Origin: TMP-24 sp046348855
GTDB lineage: Bacteria; Pseudomonadota; Alphaproteobacteria; Rhodobacterales; Rhodobacteraceae
Reading direction: 5' to 3'
DNA length: 64,000 nt
NCBI GenBank assembly: GCA_046348855.1
Contig: JAXMDK010000014.1
Span: 60,935-124,934 of the forward strand
Every line of letters starts with the position of its first letter. Within the stretch, counting starts at the first letter, position 1. Positions 53,001 to 60,562 of the stretch are shown one piece after another. The position numbers and the translations under genes are program-made. The notes under the pieces are model-generated. The model made no database searches, was not told the origin of the DNA, and saw only the letters and a program-made list of their open reading frames with translations.

Positions 53001-53589
53001 CGACGAAGCCGCGCTCGGTGGCGCGTTCGGCCTCGGTCACCTGGCCGCCGTCGCCGGGGTGGCGCTGAAGTTCGACGTAAAGCCGGTCAGGGTAGATCGT
53101 CGCCAGCCGCGCCATCAGCGCCTGCGCGCGCGCCGCCTGCCCCGCTTGCAACAGCCGTCCGACCGGCCCGTCCGGCCCGCCCGTCAGGCAGATCAACCCC
53201 TCGCCGTGCGCGGCCAGTTCGTCCGGCGTCACCTGCGGCGCCTCGCCCCCGGCATCGAGATAGAGGCAGGAGTTGAGCTTCATCAGGTTCCGATAGCCCG
53301 CCTCGTCCTGCGCCAAGAGGACGACCGGCGCCGGCGGGCGCGGCCGTTCGCCGGGCGGGGCAGGGTCGTAGGCCACATCGACCTGGCAGCCGATGATCGG
53401 CTGGATGCCGGCGCCCTTGGCGTTGACGGAAAATTCCAGCGCCGCGAACAGGTTGTTGGTGTCGGTCACCGCGACGGCGGGCATCCCCGCCTTTTCGCAC
53501 AGGCCGATCAGCTTCTTGACCGGTACCGCCCCTTCCAGAAGCGAAAATTCTGTATGGAGGCGCAGATGGATGAAGCGGGGATCGGACAT
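50077..53589 (-). CDS. dnaE: DNA polymerase III alpha subunit DnaE
   Basis: DnaE is the replicative C-family DNA polymerase. The product is 1170 residues. The N-terminal PHP domain begins FIHLRLHTEFSLLEGAVPVK. The polymerase core has GPGRGSGAGSLVAYALTITD and the catalytic aspartates in SMPDFDIDFCMDRREEVIRY. QEQVMQIAQVMAGYSLGGAD and FNKSHAAAYAVVSYQTAWLK follow. The C-terminal OB domain is present. The end VVMVEEV is not a clear beta-clamp motif. The length is that of DnaE1, so this is the main replicase rather than DnaE2. Confidence 0.97.
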   Translation of the reverse strand: MSDPRFIHLRLHTEFSLLEGAVPVKKLIGLCEKAGMPAVAVTDTNNLFAALEFSVNAKGAGIQPIIGCQVDVAYDPAPPGERPRPPAPVVLLAQDEAGYRNLMKLNSCLYLDAGGEAPQVTPDELAAHGEGLICLTGGPDGPVGRLLQAGQAARAQALMARLATIYPDRLYVELQRHPGDGGQVTEAERATERGFVEMAYAMGLPLVATNDVYFPKADMYEAHDALICIAEGAYVDQQEPRRRLTPEHYFKSEAEMAALFADLPEALENTVEIARRCAFAAKKRNPILPRFADDEVEELRRQAWEGLRARLAVIPHSAPVETYEDRLKFELGIIEQMGFPGYFLIVADFIKWAKDHQIPVGPGRGSGAGSLVAYALTITDLDPLRYSLLFERFLNPERVSMPDFDIDFCMDRREEVIRYVQGKYGRDKVGQIITFGALLSKAAVRDVGRVLQMPYGQVDRLSKLIPVEGVKPVSIEKALADEPRLREAARAEEVVRRLLDYGQRIEGLLRNASTHAAGVVIGDRPLDELVPLYQDPRSDMPATQFNMKWVEAAGLVKFDFLGLKTLTVIQNAVDLIREGGRHLHIAPDGRALYAPPEGAVDEINAIPLDDKPTYELYSAAKTVAVFQVESSGMMDALRRMKPTCIEDIVALVALYRPGPMENIPTYCEVKNGLRDIEPLHPTIDHILKETQGIIVYQEQVMQIAQVMAGYSLGGADLLRRAMGKKIAEEMAKERPKFIDGAKATHDVPAKKAGEVFDLLEKFANYGFNKSHAAAYAVVSYQTAWLKANHPVEFMAAVMNCDIHLTDKLAIYKREVDVMGITTVPPCVNRSLATFTVRDGQLVYALGALKNVGVEAMKMIVAARQTDRGEKPFVTLFDFARRVDLKRLGKRPLEMLARAGAFDMLDPNRRRVFDSLDALSAWSAAIHEQAGSSQVSLFGEAGDDLPEPRLPGGNDWLPVERLSEEHQAVGFYLSGHPLDDYMPSLKRKQVLTLAELTAAAERGPLVAKLAGTVSARQERKSAKGNRFAFVALSDPTGLYEVTVFSDTLEAARDHLEPGKAVVLTVEANLESETLKLLARAAQPIDNVAADAGSAGLRVHVGDAEAVAAVAALLIRMAGELKTRARGAVSFCIADPASGAEVEVATGQDFPVNPQIKGAIKSLAGVVMVEEV

Positions 53590-53673
53590 GCGACAGGCTT
53601 AGGCGAGCCCGCCAGATTCGCATAGGTGCTTCACGAGACTTGTGGCGCTGGCCGGTTTCTGATACTTAGCCTT

Positions 53674-54012
53674 ATGGCTAACCATGGCGATCCGCTGACC
53701 CCCGCCTTCCACGCGCTGGCCGATCCGACCCGACGCGCGGTGATGGCACGGCTGGCCGAAGGGCCGGCGACCGTCAGCGAACTGGCCGCGCCCTTCGGCA
53801 TGGCCTTGCCCACCTTTCTCCAGCATCTGCGGATACTGGAGGGCGGCGGGCTGATCGCCACCGAAAAGAAGGGCCGCAGCCGGCTTTGCCGCCTGAATGC
53901 CGGCCGCGTCGCCGACATCGAGGACTGGCTCGGCCGCCAGCGCCGCACCTGGGAATCGCGGGCCGACCGGCTGGAGGCCTTTCTCGGCCGGGGCGGCGAT
54001 CTGAACGGATGA
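53674..54012 (+). CDS. ArsR-family helix-turn-helix regulator
   Basis: This 112-residue winged-helix protein starts MANHGDPLTPAFHALADPTR. The helix-turn-helix GPATVSELAAPFGMALPTFL and wing LIATEKKGRSRLCRLNAG are clear. There are no metal-binding Cys/His of classical ArsR. It belongs to the type paired with an SRPBCC protein, which follows 22 nt later, so the pair forms a common two-gene unit. GATACT lies about 16 nt before the ATG, so the mRNA may be nearly leaderless. Confidence 0.85.
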   Translation: MANHGDPLTPAFHALADPTRRAVMARLAEGPATVSELAAPFGMALPTFLQHLRILEGGGLIATEKKGRSRLCRLNAGRVADIEDWLGRQRRTWESRADRLEAFLGRGGDLNG

Positions 54013-54034
54013 ACACCGGAACAGGAGACAGGAT

Positions 54035-54496
54035 ATGAGCGATCTCGACCTTGTGCTGACCCGCCATCTGGCCGCCGCGCCCGACCGCGTCTGGCGCTGC
54101 TGGACGGAACCGGATCTCATCAAGCAGTGGTTCGCGCCCAAGCCGGTCATCACCCGCGAGGTGCAGATCGACCTGCGCCCCGGCGGGCGGTTCTTTTCGC
54201 TGATGGTGCTGCCCGACGGGATGGAGTTTCCCAACGAGGGCTGCATTCTGGCGGTCGAGCCCGGCCGGCGGCTGGTCTTCACCGAATGCCTGACCGCGGG
54301 CTTCCGGCCGGCGGCCAGCCCGATGATCCTGATGACGGCGGAAATCTCGCTGGAGCCCGATGGGGCCGGCACGCTTTACACCGCGCGCGTCCTGCACGGC
54401 GATGCCGCCACCCGCGACAAGCATGCCGAGATGGGCTTCTTCGACGGCTGGGGCACGGCGACGACCCAGCTCGAGGCGGTGGCGGCGGGTCTTTAG
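54035..54496 (+). CDS. SRPBCC (AHSA1-type) domain protein
   Basis: This 153-residue START-like fold protein shows the AHSA1 family pattern: LTRHLAAAPDRVWRCWTEPD, LIKQWFAPKPVITREVQIDL, RPGGRFFSLM, and the end GFFDGWGTATTQLEAVAAGL. Such proteins bind hydrophobic ligands in a deep pocket. The function here is unknown. The co-transcribed ArsR-type regulator upstream is the usual partner. Repeat element D lies downstream. Confidence 0.85.
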   Translation: MSDLDLVLTRHLAAAPDRVWRCWTEPDLIKQWFAPKPVITREVQIDLRPGGRFFSLMVLPDGMEFPNEGCILAVEPGRRLVFTECLTAGFRPAASPMILMTAEISLEPDGAGTLYTARVLHGDAATRDKHAEMGFFDGWGTATTQLEAVAAGL

Positions 54497-54497
54497 G

Positions 54498-54730
54498 GCG
54501 CAGTCGTATCACTTGGAATCTGCGGCTGCGACCGTGCGCGAGGCCATCGCCTCGCGCGGCTGGCGGTCGGTTTCAACTTGGCCCAGCCGTGCGCCAAGCG
54601 CACGGCCAGCCCCCGCCCTCCGGGCGGCGGGGGATTCGGCCAACGGACCGGGTGACGCGCCACCGGCGCGTCACCCGGTCCGGGAACTGAAAGATGACCT
54701 GCGATGCTTTGAGTTGATGCGGTCTTGCTC
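54498..54730 (-). repeat. Structured intergenic repeat, copy D
   Basis: Minus-orientation copy in the convergent gap between the SRPBCC and DUF6544-like genes. On the plus strand it has the terminal hairpin GCGCGAGGC-CATC-GCCTCGCGC (54536-54557), CCGTGCGCCAAGCGCACGG, a shortened C-rich core, a long perfect 18-bp hairpin around GGGTGACGCGCC / GGCGCGTCACCC (54644-54682), and an end block with GATGCGGTCTTGC. It is the shortest copy. It lacks the GATCGG and GAGCGCA segments seen in B. Confidence 0.85.
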
Positions 54731-54747
54731 CGAGCCCCTCGCCCGCC

Positions 54748-55584
54748 CTACCGGCCCGCCACCGGCCGGCAGTCTGTCACGCGGGCACGGAAATAGACCT
54801 CGTAGCCGTCCGGGTAGACATAGCCCACCTCGCCATACGCCGGCAGGCGGCGGGCGCCGACCTGGCGGTAATCGCCGAACCGGCCGCGCCAGTCATAGCG
54901 CACCGGGCGGCCGTCGGGGTCGGCAGCGGGGCGTTCGCGCGCCTCCATCGCCACGATGTCGCCGTGGGCGTCAAAGCGGAAAACGACGCGCGCGGTGCCG
55001 ACGCGGGTGTTGAGCTTGACCTCGGCCTCGTCCTCGGCGGTCATCCGCCAGTGCAGTTCGGGGTTGCCAAGGATCGCGTCGGGCGCCCAGGGCAGTTCGG
55101 CCAGATAGCGGAACGCCTCGCCCAGCGTCGTCTCGACCCCGTTCATGCGCGCCACGGTCAGCGCGCCGAAGAGCCGCGCCTCCAGCCGGCCTTCGCCGCC
55201 GGTAAAGGAATCCACCACCCGCAGCAGCGTCAGCGGCCCGAAGCCCCGCCGCGCGTTCCAGACGAAGCCGGGTTCGCCCAAGGCGACGATCTGGCGGGCG
55301 CGGTAGGGCGCGAACAGGCCGCCGCGCCGGCGGCGCAACTCGGCCGCCTGGGTCAGGACCATCGCCAGATGGCCCGGCCCCGCCTCGGCCCCGGCGCGCA
55401 GCGCATAGGTGCGCACCAGAAGCGGCAGCCGGTCGCCCTGATCCTCGGCCGAGGGGCCCTGGCCGGCGCGCACCCAGAAACGCGCGGCCCGGCGGCGGAA
55501 CCCGATACTGAGCGTGAAAATGACGGCACCAAGGACAATCAGGGCAAGAAGGACGAGAAACAGGAACAGGCCCGCTGTCTGCAT
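54748..55584 (-). CDS. Membrane-anchored DUF6544-like protein
   Basis: This 278-residue protein starts at an ATG with GGAG upstream (MQTAGLFLFLVLLALIVLGA). An N-terminal membrane helix of about 22 residues is followed by a basic stretch FRRRAARFWVRAG and a soluble domain. The segment MNGVETTLGEAFRYLAELPW resembles the DUF6544/DUF6920 pattern; the family call is from memory. No enzyme motif is seen and the function is unknown. The in-frame extension upstream to 55821 is rejected because it would place the membrane helix internally. Confidence 0.65.
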   Translation of the reverse strand: MQTAGLFLFLVLLALIVLGAVIFTLSIGFRRRAARFWVRAGQGPSAEDQGDRLPLLVRTYALRAGAEAGPGHLAMVLTQAAELRRRRGGLFAPYRARQIVALGEPGFVWNARRGFGPLTLLRVVDSFTGGEGRLEARLFGALTVARMNGVETTLGEAFRYLAELPWAPDAILGNPELHWRMTAEDEAEVKLNTRVGTARVVFRFDAHGDIVAMEARERPAADPDGRPVRYDWRGRFGDYRQVGARRLPAYGEVGYVYPDGYEVYFRARVTDCRPVAGR

Positions 55585-55888
55585 GGTGGTCTCCGGCTGG
55601 TCCGGCGGGCGCTGGCTTCGGGCCGGCCGGTCGTAAGGTTGCCCAACCCTAGCCGCCTGCCCCGCCGCCGTCACGCGCTGCGCCGCCGCAATCGCCCCGA
55701 CCGGCGAAGGCCCGCCGATCTTTCGGTTTTGCACGAAAGTGATTTGCACGTTTGGCAGGAAGTAATTCTTGCCAAGAGTCCGGCTTGGGCGCTTCATGGT
55801 GCCTGGGAGACGGGGGTGCATCCTGCTTTACGCCGCATCGGGCGGATGCACGACTACCCGGGTGAGGAGAAGGCGGCGGGTCATCGCG
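55585..55888 (+). promoter_or_regulatory. Gap upstream of xdhA with operator-like repeats
   Basis: This 304-bp gap holds no gene. TTTGCACG occurs twice at 55728-55735 and 55743-55750 (15-nt period). A 24-nt near-palindrome with arms TTGGCA / TGCCAA spans 55752-55775 and is symmetric at 20 of 24 positions. These lie about 115-160 nt before the xdhA ATG and are candidate sites for a purine-responsive regulator. No regulator gene is in the window. Confidence 0.5.
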
Positions 55889-57256
55889 ATGAGCGACATA
55901 GCGTTTCTGTTGAACGGGACGCAGGTCAGGGCAACGGACGCAGATCCGACCCGGACGCTTCTGGACTGGCTGCGCGAGGATCGTGGCCTGACCGGCACCA
56001 AGGAAGGCTGCAACGAAGGCGATTGCGGAGCCTGCACGGTGATGGTCACCGACGCGCAGGGATCGCGGGCGCTGAACGCCTGTATCCTGTTCCTTCCGCA
56101 ACTGCACGGCAAGGCCGTGCGCACCGTCGAGGGGATTTCCGGGCCGGGCGGCCAGTTGCATCCGGTGCAGCAGGCGATGGTCGACCATCACGGCAGCCAG
56201 TGCGGTTTCTGCACGCCGGGATTCGTGGTGTCGATGGCCGTCGCCCACAAGGACGGCGCCACCGACCATGACGACCGGCTGGCGGGCAACCTCTGCCGCT
56301 GCACCGGCTATGCGCCGATCGTGCGCGCCGCGACGGCCGCCGAATCCGCCCCGGTGCCGGGCTGGATGAGCGAAGACCTGCGCCCGCTGAAGGGCGGCGC
56401 GGCGCCCAGGGCGCCGGGGTCGTCGGACGAACTGGCCGAATGGTATCTCGCCCACCCCAAGGCGACGCTGATCGCCGGGGCGACGGACGTGGGACTTTGG
56501 GTCACCAAGGCGCTGACCGACCTGCCGGAAGTAGCGTTCCTTCACGCCTGCAAGGACCTGCAGACGATCACCCGCACCGATCAGGGAATCCGCATCGGCG
56601 CCGGCGTCACCATCCAGGCCTTGCGCGCGGCGCTGGCCGACAGCCATCCGGGGTTCGGCGAACTGCTGCGCCGCTTCGCCAGCGAACAGGTGCGCGGCGC
56701 GGCGACCGTCGGCGGCAACATCGCCAACGGCTCGCCGATCGGCGACACGCCGCCGGCGCTGATCGCCATGGGCGCCACGCTGCACCTGCGCCGGGGCGAC
56801 AGCCGCCGCACCCTCGCGCTGGAGGATTTCTTCATCGACTACAAGAAGCAGGACCGCGCCCCCGGCGAGTTCGTCGAGGCGGTGACGATCCCGGCCAGCG
56901 TGCCGGACCTTGCCTGCTACAAACTGTCGAAAAGGTTCGATCAGGACATTTCCGCCGTGTGCGGCTGCCTGAACATCACCCGGAAAGGTGCGAAGATCAC
57001 AAGCGCCCGGATCGCCTTCGGCGGCATGGCCGGCATCCCCAAGCGCGCTCGCGCCGTCGAGGCGGCGCTGACCGGCCAGCCCTGGAGCGAGGAGACCATC
57101 CGCGCGGCCCTGCCGGCCTTCGCCACGGACTTCGCGCCGATGACCGACATGCGCGCCTCGGCCGACTACCGGCTGAAGACGGCGGCGAACCTGCTGGTGC
57201 GCTATTATCACGAGCAGACCGGCAGCAGCGTTTCGGTCCTGGAGGTCGAGGCATGA
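55889..57256 (+). CDS. xdhA: Xanthine dehydrogenase small subunit XdhA (FeS/FAD)
   Basis: XdhA carries the two [2Fe-2S] clusters and FAD of xanthine dehydrogenase and passes electrons to NAD. The product is 455 residues from the ATG at 55889 (R. capsulatus XdhA is close in length). The first cluster is CNEGDCGACTV (Cys 41, 46, 49) with a later Cys in ALNACILFL. The second is QCGFCTPGF and LCRCTGYAPI. FAD contacts are ATLIAGATDVGLWV and RGAATVGGNIANGSPIGDTP. The stop overlaps the xdhB start by 4 nt. Longer upstream frames are rejected. Confidence 0.96.
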   Translation: MSDIAFLLNGTQVRATDADPTRTLLDWLREDRGLTGTKEGCNEGDCGACTVMVTDAQGSRALNACILFLPQLHGKAVRTVEGISGPGGQLHPVQQAMVDHHGSQCGFCTPGFVVSMAVAHKDGATDHDDRLAGNLCRCTGYAPIVRAATAAESAPVPGWMSEDLRPLKGGAAPRAPGSSDELAEWYLAHPKATLIAGATDVGLWVTKALTDLPEVAFLHACKDLQTITRTDQGIRIGAGVTIQALRAALADSHPGFGELLRRFASEQVRGAATVGGNIANGSPIGDTPPALIAMGATLHLRRGDSRRTLALEDFFIDYKKQDRAPGEFVEAVTIPASVPDLACYKLSKRFDQDISAVCGCLNITRKGAKITSARIAFGGMAGIPKRARAVEAALTGQPWSEETIRAALPAFATDFAPMTDMRASADYRLKTAANLLVRYYHEQTGSSVSVLEVEA

Positions 57257-59583
57257 GCGTCGGCACACCCCTTCCCCACGATTCCGCCCACCTGCATGTG
57301 ACGGGCCGCGCCCGCTACGTCGACGACCATCCGGTGCCGCGCGGCACGGCGCACCTGGCCTTCGGCCTGTCGACGGTGGCGCATGGCGACATCACCGCAA
57401 TCGACCTGGGCGCGGTGCGCGCCGCGCCGGGGGTCATCATGGTGATGGAGGCGGCCGACCTGCCCTTCGCCAACGATGTCTCGCCCTCGGCCCATGACGA
57501 GCCGCTTTTGGCCACCGGCACCGTACATTATGTCGGCCAGCCGATCTTTCTGGTGGTGGCCGAAAGCCATCTGGCAGCGCGCAAGGCGGCGCGGCTGGCG
57601 CGGATCACCTACCGCGAACTGCCGGCGCTGCTGACTGTCGACCAGGCGCTGGCGGCTGACAGCCATTTCGAGGACGGGCCGGTCGTCTGGGCCAAGGGCG
57701 ATGCGGCGGCGGCCATTGCGACCGCGCCCCATGTGATCGAAGGCCGCTTCGACATGGGCGGGCAGGAGCATTTCTACCTGGAAGGCCAGGCGGCGCTCGC
57801 CTTGCCGCAGGACGGCGGCATGCTGGTCCTGTCCTCGACCCAGCATCCGACCGAGATCCAGCACAAGGTGGCCGAAGCGATCGGCCTGCCGATGAGCGGG
57901 GTGCGGGTCGAGATGCGGCGCATGGGCGGCGGCTTCGGCGGCAAGGAAAGCCAGGGCAACGCGCTGGCGGTGGCCTGCGCGGTGGCGGCGCGGGCGATCG
58001 GTCGGGCCTGCAAGATGCGCTATGACCGCGACGACGACATGGTCATCACCGGCAAGCGCCATGATTTCCGCATCGACTACCGCGCGGGCGTCGACGGCGC
58101 CGGCCGCATCCTGGGGGTCGAGTTCCGGCAACTCGCGCGCTGCGGCTGGAGCCAGGACCTGTCGCTGCCGGTCGCCGACCGGGCGATGCTGCATTCGGAC
58201 AATGCCTATCACCTGCAGCATGTGCGGATCGAAAGCCATCGGCTGAAGACCAACACCCAGTCGGCCACCGCCTATCGCGGCTTCGGCGGGCCACAGGGGA
58301 TGATCGCCATTGAACGGGTGATGGACCATGCCGCCCATGTGCTGGGGCTGGACGCGACCGCGGTTCGGAAGGCCAATTTCTACGACGACGCGCCCGCGGT
58401 GACTGCCGGAGCCTCCGGCGGGAGTATTTCGGCAAGGAAAAAGCCGGCGCCGCAGACGACGCCCTACCATATGCCGGTCGAGGATTTCATCCTGAACGGT
58501 CTGGTGGAACGGCTTGAAAAGACCGCCGATTTCCGGGCGCGGCAGGCGGCGGTGGAGCGCTGGAACGCAACGAACGCGGTCCTGAAGAAGGGCATCGCCC
58601 TGACCCCGGTGAAGTTCGGGATTTCCTTCACGCTGACCCACCTGAACCAGGCGGGCGCGCTGGTGCATGTCTATCAGGACGGCTCGGTCCATCTGAGCCA
58701 CGGCGGCACCGAGATGGGCCAGGGCCTGAACCGCAAGGTGGCGCAGGTGGTGGCGGCGGGGTTCGGGATCGGCGCCGACGAGGTGGCGATCACCGCCGCC
58801 GACACCGGCAAGGTGCCCAACACTTCGGCCACCGCCGCCTCGTCGGGGTCGGACCTGAACGGGATGGCGGCCAAGGCGGCGACCGACACGATCCGCACCC
58901 GGATGGCCGAGTTCCTGGCGCGCGAGCACCAGAGCGAGCCGGCAAAGGTGCGCTTCGAGGGCGGACGGGTTCTGGTGGGCGCCGACGAGATGACCTTCGC
59001 CGAGGCGGCGGCGCGCTGCTATCAGGGCCGCGTCAGCCTGTCCTCGACCGGCTTCTACGCCACGCCGAAGATCACCTGGGACCGCAAGGCCGGGCGCGGG
59101 CGGCCGTTCTACTACTTCGCCTATGGCGCCTCGGTCAGCGAGGTGGTGATCGACACGCTGACCGGCGAGAACCGCATCCTGCGCTGCGACATCCTGCATG
59201 ACGCCGGCACCAGCCTGAACCCCGCCATCGACCGCGGGCAGATCGAGGGCGGCTATGTCCAGGGCGCGGGCTGGCTGACCACCGAGGAACTGGTCTGGGA
59301 CGGCAAGGGGCGGCTGATGACCCATGCGCCCTCGACCTACAAGATTCCCGCCTGTTCCGACCGGCCGCATGTCTTCAACGTCGACTTCTGGGACGGCCCG
59401 AACCGGGAGGACACGATCTATCGGTCGAAGGCGGTGGGCGAGCCGCCGTTCATGCACGGCATTTCCGCCTTTCTGGCCCTGTCGGCGGCCTGCGCCGCCT
59501 GCGGGCCGGAATATCCCGACCTTCAGGCCCCGGCGACCGCCGAGGCGGTCCTGAAGGCCGTGGCACGCGCACGGGGGAACTGA
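57253..59583 (+). CDS. xdhB: Xanthine dehydrogenase large subunit XdhB (molybdopterin)
   Basis: XdhB binds the molybdenum cofactor and oxidises hypoxanthine and xanthine to urate. The product is 776 residues. It begins MSVGTPLPHDSAHLHVTGRA. Cofactor and substrate motifs are RMGGGFGGKESQGNALAVAC, AYRGFGGPQGMIAIE, NHGG-like LSHGGTEMGQGL, NTSATAASSGSDLNG, and the catalytic glutamate region SKAVGEPPFMHGISAFLAL. At about residues 387-397 (nt 58411-58442) a Ser/Gly/Lys-rich stretch, GASGGSISARKKPAPQ, interrupts the fold in a loop; its DNA resembles an intergenic motif. Confidence 0.96.
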   Translation: MSVGTPLPHDSAHLHVTGRARYVDDHPVPRGTAHLAFGLSTVAHGDITAIDLGAVRAAPGVIMVMEAADLPFANDVSPSAHDEPLLATGTVHYVGQPIFLVVAESHLAARKAARLARITYRELPALLTVDQALAADSHFEDGPVVWAKGDAAAAIATAPHVIEGRFDMGGQEHFYLEGQAALALPQDGGMLVLSSTQHPTEIQHKVAEAIGLPMSGVRVEMRRMGGGFGGKESQGNALAVACAVAARAIGRACKMRYDRDDDMVITGKRHDFRIDYRAGVDGAGRILGVEFRQLARCGWSQDLSLPVADRAMLHSDNAYHLQHVRIESHRLKTNTQSATAYRGFGGPQGMIAIERVMDHAAHVLGLDATAVRKANFYDDAPAVTAGASGGSISARKKPAPQTTPYHMPVEDFILNGLVERLEKTADFRARQAAVERWNATNAVLKKGIALTPVKFGISFTLTHLNQAGALVHVYQDGSVHLSHGGTEMGQGLNRKVAQVVAAGFGIGADEVAITAADTGKVPNTSATAASSGSDLNGMAAKAATDTIRTRMAEFLAREHQSEPAKVRFEGGRVLVGADEMTFAEAAARCYQGRVSLSSTGFYATPKITWDRKAGRGRPFYYFAYGASVSEVVIDTLTGENRILRCDILHDAGTSLNPAIDRGQIEGGYVQGAGWLTTEELVWDGKGRLMTHAPSTYKIPACSDRPHVFNVDFWDGPNREDTIYRSKAVGEPPFMHGISAFLALSAACAACGPEYPDLQAPATAEAVLKAVARARGN

Positions 59584-59584
59584 G

Positions 59585-60562
59585 ATGGCGTTCGACCGGA
59601 GCCTTGTCGAACAGCTGGTCGCCCGGCACGGGCCGGTGGCGCGCGTCGTCGTCGCCGACAGCGCGGGTTCCGCCCCGCGCGAGGCGGGCGCCGCCATGTG
59701 CGTCTGGGCGGACGGGCAGGACGGCACCATCGGCGGCGGGGCGCTGGAGTTCCAGGCGGCCGCCACGGCGCGGGCGATGCTGGCCGGCGACACGCTGGCG
59801 CGGGTCGACCGGCTGCCCTTGGGTCCGGCGTTGAACCAGTGCTGCGGCGGGGCGGTGACGCTTTTGACCGAACGGTGGGACCGGGCGGCCTTGGAGGCGC
59901 TGTCGGGGCCGGCCGTCGCCCGACCGCTTCCCGGCCGGGGTGCGGCAGAGATGCCGCTGGCGGTGGCGCGGCTGATCGCGAAGGCGCGCTCGGCCGGCGA
60001 ACTGCCGGGGACGCGGCTGGTGCAGGGCTGGCTGGTCGAGCCGTTCCACACGCCGCACCGCCAGCTCTGGGTCTGGGGCGCGGGGCATGTCGGCCGCGCG
60101 CTTGTGTCGGTCCTCGCCCCCCTGCCCGATCTGCGGATCAGCTGGATCGACGTCGACGACAGCCGCTTTCCTGCCCTGCCCGACAGGGTGGTCCAGCTTG
60201 TCGCTGCCAACCCGGCCGATCTGGTCGGCCTGGCGCCACGCGATGCCGACCACCTGATCCTGACCTTCAGCCATGCGCTGGACCTGGAACTGTGCCACCG
60301 GCTTCTCGGCCACGGCTTCGGCTCGGCGGGGCTGATCGGGTCGGCGACCAAATGGGCGCGCTTCCGGTCGCGGCTGGCGGCGCTTGGCCATCCGCCGGGG
60401 CGGATTGCCCGGATCACCTGCCCGATCGGCGATCCGTCGTTCGGCAAGCATCCGCAGGCCATTGCCATAGGTGTGGCCGCCAAACTATTGGAATCGATGA
60501 AGGACCGGGGCGCGATGCACGACCCGGCCACCGACCGGACCACGGGGGAACAACGGGGATGA
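59585..60562 (+). CDS. xdhC: Xanthine dehydrogenase accessory protein XdhC
   Basis: XdhC binds the molybdenum cofactor, protects it and promotes its sulfuration before insertion into XdhB. The product is 325 residues. It has the N-terminal VARVVVADSAGSAPREAGAA, a Cys pair in LNQCCGGAVTLL that family members use in cofactor binding, and a Rossmann-like C-terminal domain (LWVWGAGHVGRALVSVLAPL and GLIGSATKWARFRSRL). It starts 1 nt after the xdhB stop and overlaps the ABC gene by 4 nt. Confidence 0.95.
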   Translation: MAFDRSLVEQLVARHGPVARVVVADSAGSAPREAGAAMCVWADGQDGTIGGGALEFQAAATARAMLAGDTLARVDRLPLGPALNQCCGGAVTLLTERWDRAALEALSGPAVARPLPGRGAAEMPLAVARLIAKARSAGELPGTRLVQGWLVEPFHTPHRQLWVWGAGHVGRALVSVLAPLPDLRISWIDVDDSRFPALPDRVVQLVAANPADLVGLAPRDADHLILTFSHALDLELCHRLLGHGFGSAGLIGSATKWARFRSRLAALGHPPGRIARITCPIGDPSFGKHPQAIAIGVAAKLLESMKDRGAMHDPATDRTTGEQRG

